Notes under the pieces: generated by a model | Databases searched by the model: none | Told to the model about the DNA's origin: nothing | Seen by the model: the letters and a program-made list of their open reading frames with translations, nothing else | Shown here: positions 14,845-18,949 of the stretch, one piece after another | Layout: each line of letters opens with the position of its first letter | Numbering within the stretch: position 1 is the stretch's first letter | Position numbers and translations under genes: made by a program | Source of the DNA: Burkholderiales bacterium UBA2647 | GTDB taxonomy: Bacteria; Pseudomonadota; Gammaproteobacteria; Burkholderiales; Burkholderiaceae_E | Assembly: GCA_002359635.1 (NCBI GenBank) | Contig: DENJ01000056.1 | Location: forward strand, 1,267 to 20,215 | Direction: 5' to 3' | DNA: 18,949 bases

Positions 14845-15581
14845 TCGGGCCAGACAGTCCTATACCGCCCGCTGGTGTCTTCGTGCTGGGCGATCTTTGG
14901 CTTTGGCCAGGCTTTGGCCTCTCCCGCCCAGCCCACGCTCAGCTGATGGTTGCCGATGTCCATCTCGGTAAGGCGGCGAGTTTCCGTGCTCAGGGTGTAC
15001 CGGTCCCCGAACAGGTGACAGAGGACAGTTTAGAACGTTTAAGCGTGCTGATACGTGCAAGTCAGGCCAAGACCCTGATCGTGCTGGGCGATCTGATTCA
15101 CGATCGTCTGGGATTGTCTGGCCTGCTACCGGTCTGGACGCGTTGGCGCGATCAACACCCTCACCTTGAGCTTAAACTCATCCTTGGTAACCATGATCGC
15201 AGGGCAAGCGCAGGGGCGATTGAATCCAAACTGCCTGGCTTGCAATTGCTTGCGGAACCTTTTTTCGATGCTGCGCTTGCAATGGCGCATGAGTCAAAAG
15301 CCTTGTTCGATATTCAAGGATCAAACGATGCTGCTGTTCTTGGACTCTGTGGTCATGAGCACCCGGTGATATTGATGCCTGATGTCTTGAAGTCAAAAGG
15401 CCTTCGTCGTCCTTGTTTTTATCTTGATCATCAGCGCATCTTGCACTTGCCAGCTTTCGGGTCTTTCACGGGAGGCCATCCCGTTAGCTTGGCGCGTTGC
15501 AAGCGATTGTTTGTCGATACTGTCGATGCTGTGCAAGAAATATCAACGGTATTATTTCAGAAACGCCGTCGCCATCGATAA
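14841..15581 (+). CDS. pdeM: Ligase-associated metallophosphoesterase, PdeM-type endonuclease
   Basis: This 246-residue calcineurin-like phosphoesterase is of the TIGR04123 type. All metal-site motifs are present: ADVHLGK (D39, H41), GDLIHD (D84), GNHDR (N117, H118), AHES (H149) and GHEHP (H171, H173). Family members are annotated as ligase-associated DNA-damage-response endonuclease PdeM. They are thought to process DNA ends or phosphodiesters for the neighbouring ligase, although the physiological substrate is unsettled. The start ATG overlaps the helicase stop by 4 nt (ATGA), so it is the last coupled gene of the operon. The C-terminus is basic (QKRRRHR). A possible 34-codon ORF begins 5 nt after the stop. 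Confidence 0.92.
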   Translation: MIGPDSPIPPAGVFVLGDLWLWPGFGLSRPAHAQLMVADVHLGKAASFRAQGVPVPEQVTEDSLERLSVLIRASQAKTLIVLGDLIHDRLGLSGLLPVWTRWRDQHPHLELKLILGNHDRRASAGAIESKLPGLQLLAEPFFDAALAMAHESKALFDIQGSNDAAVLGLCGHEHPVILMPDVLKSKGLRRPCFYLDHQRILHLPAFGSFTGGHPVSLARCKRLFVDTVDAVQEISTVLFQKRRRHR

Positions 15582-15586
15582 CCATC

Positions 15587-15691
15587 ATGGCACAGCAAGC
15601 GATAACGCCAGCTGCAGCGGCACAGCAAGCGATCATGCCAGCTGCAGCGGCACTGGCAGCGATGAAGAACGCGACAAACGCGTCGATATAA
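15587..15691 (+). CDS. Possible small Ala-rich ORF made of a duplicated decapeptide (34 aa)
   Basis: An ATG 5 nt after the pdeM stop opens a 34-codon frame beginning MAQQAITPAAA. It repeats almost at once as AQQAIMPAAA and ends ALAAMKNATNASI before a TAA. The duplication reflects the underlying 30-bp DNA tandem repeat. There is no Shine-Dalgarno, so translation would depend on coupling to pdeM termination. Composition is unlike the neighbouring proteins, and no family was recognised. It may equally be a non-coding repeat that happens to stay open. Confidence 0.22.
   Translation: MAQQAITPAAAAQQAIMPAAAALAAMKNATNASI
15590..15649 (+). repeat. 30-bp tandem repeat, two full copies plus a degenerate third
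   Basis: Copy 1 (15590-15619) and copy 2 (15620-15649) match at 28 of 30 positions, differing only in the block ATAACG versus ATCATG. A partial third copy, GCACTGGCAGCGAT, starts at 15650. Each copy ends in CCAGCTGCAGCG, in which the palindromes CAGCTG and CTGCAG overlap. The repeat lies in the convergent gap between pdeM and the minus-strand dehydrogenase. Confidence 0.85.
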
Positions 15692-15706
15692 AGCGCGCTT
15701 TTATTT
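15690..15706. terminator. Weak bidirectional terminator candidate between convergent operons
   Basis: The perfect palindrome AAAGCGCGCTTT (15690-15701) is followed by TATTT on the plus strand and by ATAT on the minus strand. The stem is short (about 4 bp with a CGCG loop), so termination strength is doubtful. Its place between two convergent operons favours the call. Confidence 0.35.
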
Positions 15707-15743
15707 GACCGAATGTGTCGTATCGACTTTCAAGCCATGCGAT

Positions 15744-16730
15744 TTAATCGGGGCTTACCACCGAGGCCGGGTGTTCGCCGCGTGAATAGGCAATCACATT
15801 GCTCAGGCCCTCGCGCGCGATGGCATCGAAGCATTCATCGGTCCAGCAAAGCGCATGAGGGGTGAGCAATACCTGATCCATATTTAAAAGCGGATTGTCA
15901 GGGGCGATCGGCTCTTGTTCAAAAACATCAAGACCAGCGCCGGCAATTTGCCTGTGTTCAAGTGCATGGATCAATGCGCTCTCGTCAACAACACCGCCTC
16001 TTGCCATGTTGATGAAAAAAGCTTCGGGCTTCATCCTCGCAAAGGCATGTGCGTTAAACCAATGATGGGTATGCTCATTCAGGATCAAGCTGGCAACCAC
16101 AAAGTCCGATGCAGCAAGGAGTTGGTCGAAATCGGTTTTTTCGGCGCCAAGTGAAGCCATCACCGAAGCCGGGACATGGGGGTCGCTTGCGAGCATCCGC
16201 CAACCAAAAGGTTTGGCAAGCGCAAGTAAGGCCTTGCCGATCCCACCCACGCCGACAACCCCAAGGGTGCGGGTGGTCAGCCCAAGACCCATATGGTTAT
16301 TCCGCTCAAGCCATCGACCTTCACGCACCAGCTTATCTTTCGTCACCAGGCGGCCGGCAAGCGCAAAGATGAAACTGAGTGCAGCAACTGCAACAGGACG
16401 GCGCACCGCGATCGGGGTGTTGGTGGTGATGACGCCTGCTTTGGCGAGACTGCGAACGTCCACCGCATCATAGCCAACGCCATGACGCGACACAATGCGG
16501 ACGCGTTGCGCATCACCTGCAAGGCTCTTGGCGGTGACCTTGGCTGCACTGATATGGATCCCGTCGTAACGGGCCATGATCTCCGGGGTAATTTCACCGA
16601 CGCGTTCGGGCATGAATTCCCAGCGAATATGCGTTTGTTGTTTCAACAATTCAAGCGGCCCCTCGCCGAACGATGCTTTGCCTTCTGCATTGAGGAGGTC
16701 ACGACCAAGACCGAGAAAAAAGGGCTTCAT
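15744..16730 (-). CDS. D-isomer-specific 2-hydroxyacid dehydrogenase
   Basis: This 328-residue NAD(P)-dependent oxidoreductase is of the phosphoglycerate-dehydrogenase-like superfamily. It interconverts a D-2-hydroxyacid and its 2-oxoacid. The substrate-domain sequence RIVSRHGVGYDAVDV leads into the nucleotide-binding domain with GVVGVGGIGKA (G160, G162, G165) and an acidic D183 after strand 2, which favours NAD. The catalytic set is complete: R244 in NMARGGVVDE, E273 in LDVFEQEP and H292 in TPHALCW. There is no C-terminal ACT domain, so it is unlikely to be the regulated serine-biosynthetic SerA. Its start overlaps the aldolase stop by 4 nt. Pairing with an aldolase of 2-oxo-3-deoxy acids suggests a catabolic pathway for sugar acids or aromatic-derived hydroxy-oxo acids, with the exact substrate unknown. 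Confidence 0.92.
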   Translation of the reverse strand: MKPFFLGLGRDLLNAEGKASFGEGPLELLKQQTHIRWEFMPERVGEITPEIMARYDGIHISAAKVTAKSLAGDAQRVRIVSRHGVGYDAVDVRSLAKAGVITTNTPIAVRRPVAVAALSFIFALAGRLVTKDKLVREGRWLERNNHMGLGLTTRTLGVVGVGGIGKALLALAKPFGWRMLASDPHVPASVMASLGAEKTDFDQLLAASDFVVASLILNEHTHHWFNAHAFARMKPEAFFINMARGGVVDESALIHALEHRQIAGAGLDVFEQEPIAPDNPLLNMDQVLLTPHALCWTDECFDAIAREGLSNVIAYSRGEHPASVVSPD

Positions 16731-17527
16731 GCTTTTGCCTCCTGTGGGTTTTGCATCACGTCGATAAGGTGGGCAAAGCCAGCCTGCAAAATGCCGGTGT
16801 CGGTCCCTGCGGCAATCATGCGATAGCCCGCTTCTTGGGCCCTTGCGATCCAGGCTGCTGAGCTGGCCATGAAGCCCGCGGTTTTTCCATGGCGTGAGGC
16901 AACTTCAGCAACCCGCCTAAAAGCCTCATCAAACGCAGGATGATCAAATTGACCGGCGATCCCCATGAAATTGCTCAGGTCAAAGTGACCGAGCCACAAA
17001 ACATCGATGCCATCGATTGCAGCAATCGCATCGAGCGCCTCCAAGCCGCGTTCGGTTTCAATTTGCGCAATCAGCAGGGTCCGCTTGTGGTAGCCCGCCA
17101 TCAGCTGCTCGAGGTCCCCTGTCTGATAGTCGCATTGCGCAAATCCGAAGGCAGCACCCCGACGTCCATGGGGCGGATATCGGCTGGCCTGGACCATATC
17201 GAATGCTTGTGCTGCGCTCTCCACCATCGGGACCATCACACCTCTTGCGCCCAAGTCGAGGGCTCGAGCGATGTAGCTGTACTGATTTCTTGGTACGCGA
17301 ACCATCGGGGCAATGGGCAGACCGCGTGCACTTGCAAAGAGCCATTTCAGGCTTTCAAAGCCAAGACCGGTATGTTCCATATCATGGATCACAAACTGGG
17401 CGCCGGCATTGGCAAGGATGCTTGAGATACCCGGTGTAAAACATTCAAAAACCATAGCGCCTTGGCTCGAGCCTCCCTGGCGAATTAGGGGGGCTAGCTC
17501 ATCGCCTGTGAATCGATGCTCAGACAT
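16727..17527 (-). CDS. HpcH/HpaI-family class II aldolase
   Basis: This is a 266-residue TIM-barrel enzyme of the HpcH/HpaI aldolase/citrate-lyase family. Members cleave 4-hydroxy-2-oxo acids to pyruvate and an aldehyde using a divalent metal. Residues equivalent to the E. coli HpaI site are visible: H52 in DMEHTG, R77 in MVRVP, E157 in QIETERG and D183 in LGHFDLS. The last motif reads GHFDL where HpaI/GarL relatives usually have GPxDL, but the metal-ligand Asp is kept. The substrate cannot be told from sequence; 2-keto-3-deoxy sugar acids and homoprotocatechuate-pathway intermediates are the usual ones. It lies 9 nt after sppA and overlaps the dehydrogenase by 4 nt, so all three genes probably share a transcript. 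Confidence 0.9.
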   Translation of the reverse strand: MSEHRFTGDELAPLIRQGGSSQGAMVFECFTPGISSILANAGAQFVIHDMEHTGLGFESLKWLFASARGLPIAPMVRVPRNQYSYIARALDLGARGVMVPMVESAAQAFDMVQASRYPPHGRRGAAFGFAQCDYQTGDLEQLMAGYHKRTLLIAQIETERGLEALDAIAAIDGIDVLWLGHFDLSNFMGIAGQFDHPAFDEAFRRVAEVASRHGKTAGFMASSAAWIARAQEAGYRMIAAGTDTGILQAGFAHLIDVMQNPQEAKA

Positions 17528-17536
17528 AAAAAATCC

Positions 17537-18949
17537 TCAAGGTTCCACCGAACAAAAACAATGCGCCTGCGCCGACCAACGCTCCTCGCTCCTGAGCCAT
17601 TGCGCTGCCCAACGTCCTTCGCGGTACAAGTCAACAAGTAAATCCTGCAACGGGTCTTGATGAACCATCGCTGCAGAAGGTTCGAGAAGGCCTCGAAGTC
17701 CAGACAGCTGCAGCATCGAGCGGAACCAGCGCTTTAACTTTTCCCCGAACCATGAGGCATCTGCCTGCAGGTAGCGTACTTGCAAAGTTCGGGCTGGCTT
17801 TTCCCGCTGTTTGCCTTTGGCCTCATTGTTTTTGTTGCCATTACCGCCATCGGCATCTGCAAGCATTTTGCGCGCTGCGGCAACCGCGGCATCCAAGCCT
17901 CCGAGCTCATCGACGAGCTGATGCGTTTTTGCCTGAGCGCCGGACCAGATACGGCCCTGTGCGACCTGCTCGATCTGCGCAACCGACTGTCCTCTTGCCT
18001 TAGCGCTGAGTTCAATAAAGTCCTTGTAAATATGCTGAATACGACTTTCAACCAAGGACTTCATTCTTGGATCAAGGTCAACACGTGGATCGAAGCCTCC
18101 GGCAAGCCAGTGGCTCTGGTAGCCACCTGTCCGGATCGAGAGCTTATCCATCAAACCCTGTGCCGTCGGTAGGAGCCCGAAAACGCCAATCGAACCGGTG
18201 ATGGTGTTGGGATGGGCAATGATCCGGTCGGCCGATAAGCTGATCCAATATCCGCCAGACGCTGCCAGATCGCCCATGGAAATCACCACAGGCTTACCGC
18301 GCTGGCGAAACCGCTCCAGTGCCTGACGAATAAATTCGGAACCGACGGCGCTGCCTCCTGGTGAGTCGACGCGAATCACCAGCGCCTTGAGTTTGTCGTC
18401 GTCGGCTGCTTTGCGGATTTTCTCGGCGGCTTCCCGACCGCCGATCACCTGGGCGCCCTTGCCGCGCTCACGAATTTCGCCCTCCAGCACCAGGATGCCA
18501 ATGTGATCGCCACCGGTTTGTGCTGGCTTGAGCGCCGCATAGGCTTTGCTGTTGACCTGCCGAAAGCTTCGGTAGCTTTCCTCTTTGACGCCTTCGCGAA
18601 TGAGCCGCTCGCGCAAATCCGGGTAAGGGATGAGCCCATCAACCAGTTGCCAGTCGCTCGCGAGTTTACCCGCGTCGCCGCCTGTTTGAGCCAGCGCTTG
18701 GGGAAGACTTGCCATCAGCGCATCGAGGTGGCCTTGCGGCAGCTTTCTTGCCGATTCGATATCGCTGCTGTAGCGTTTCCATAAGTCGTCAATCACATGA
18801 GCTTCAGCCTCAAGCGCTTGCTTTGAGGGACGGTTTGCCACCCAAGCTTCTCCTGCGGATTTGTACGCACCCACGCGGATGAGGTGGGGGGTAATGCCCA
18901 GCCGATCAAGTGCATCGCGATAATAATTACGACGACGCCCAAAACCTTC
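17537..18949 (-). CDS. sppA: Signal peptide peptidase SppA, 67K type, N-terminus beyond the window
   Basis: The reading frame is open to the right edge. It shows 470 residues and should continue upstream, since E. coli SppA has 618 and the visible start matches about residue 180 there. SppA is a membrane-bound Ser-Lys protease that degrades cleaved signal peptides. The catalytic lysine (E. coli K209) is in RVGAYKSA, visible residue 30. The catalytic serine (E. coli S409) is in DLAASGGYW, visible residue 231. The 201-residue separation agrees with the 200 of E. coli. SPGGSAVGSE and GSIGVFGLLPT mark the second S49 domain. A Lys/Asn/Gly-rich stretch (DGGNGNKNNEAKGKQ) separates it from a C-terminal segment with WFGEKLKRWFRSML. 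A GTG at 18874 could be misread as the start, but conserved residues continue upstream of it. Confidence 0.95.
   Translation of the reverse strand, partial: EGFGRRRNYYRDALDRLGITPHLIRVGAYKSAGEAWVANRPSKQALEAEAHVIDDLWKRYSSDIESARKLPQGHLDALMASLPQALAQTGGDAGKLASDWQLVDGLIPYPDLRERLIREGVKEESYRSFRQVNSKAYAALKPAQTGGDHIGILVLEGEIRERGKGAQVIGGREAAEKIRKAADDDKLKALVIRVDSPGGSAVGSEFIRQALERFRQRGKPVVISMGDLAASGGYWISLSADRIIAHPNTITGSIGVFGLLPTAQGLMDKLSIRTGGYQSHWLAGGFDPRVDLDPRMKSLVESRIQHIYKDFIELSAKARGQSVAQIEQVAQGRIWSGAQAKTHQLVDELGGLDAAVAAARKMLADADGGNGNKNNEAKGKQREKPARTLQVRYLQADASWFGEKLKRWFRSMLQLSGLRGLLEPSAAMVHQDPLQDLLVDLYREGRWAAQWLRSEERWSAQAHCFCSVEP

Noticed and set aside
18445..18874. sppA starting at the GTG at 18874
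   Set aside because: Conserved SppA residues (RDALDRLGITPHLIRVG) continue upstream without a break to the window edge, so the gene is truncated by the window.
1..18949. CRISPR arrays, tRNA/rRNA genes, insertion sequences, prophage or defence genes
   Set aside because: None seen. The only repeats found are the 12-bp duplication at the left edge and the 30-bp tandem at 15590-15649, and neither has CRISPR-like spacing or mobile-element ends.

Overview
The window looks like a chromosomal segment of a betaproteobacterium, most likely Burkholderiales. The evidence is the gene order uvrA / MFS / ssb / fmdB / DUF502 / aspS / nudB, which I know from that group, the moderately GC-rich coding sequence, and an AspRS with residues of the non-discriminating type. 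Coding density is very high. I saw no gene-free stretch over 300 bases, and no tRNA, rRNA, CRISPR array, insertion sequence or prophage gene.

Layout: (1) 1-3104, minus strand: uvrA followed downstream by the start of an SDR oxidoreductase cut by the left edge. (2) 3181-4928, plus strand: an MFS transporter and ssb, ending at a clear hairpin terminator at 4961-4997. (3) 5004-8431, plus strand: a TATAAT -10 element, a structured 5' leader, then fmdB-type zinc ribbon, DUF502 membrane protein, aspS and nudB, tightly spaced or overlapping. (4) 8550-15581, plus strand: a DNA-repair operon of beta-CASP/metallo-beta-lactamase exonuclease, ATP-dependent DNA ligase, DUF429 protein, Lhr-Core-type DEXH helicase and PdeM metallophosphoesterase. 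(5) 15582-15743: a short convergent gap with a 30-bp tandem repeat, a possible 34-residue ORF and a weak hairpin. (6) 15744-18949, minus strand: an operon of sppA (N-terminus beyond the right edge), an HpcH/HpaI-type aldolase and a D-2-hydroxyacid dehydrogenase.

The most interesting part is region 4. Exonuclease, ligase, Lhr-Core helicase and phosphoesterase form the known ligase-associated DNA-damage-response cluster (TIGR04120-04123 families). Here a fifth gene lies between ligase and helicase and overlaps the ligase by 4 nt. It is a DUF429 protein with acidic residues placed as in RNase H-fold nucleases. This suggests an extra nuclease-like component in an otherwise four-part repair pathway. 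That idea is inference. The proximity of uvrA and ssb makes the segment rich in DNA-repair genes, but they are separate transcription units and no LexA (SOS) box was seen.
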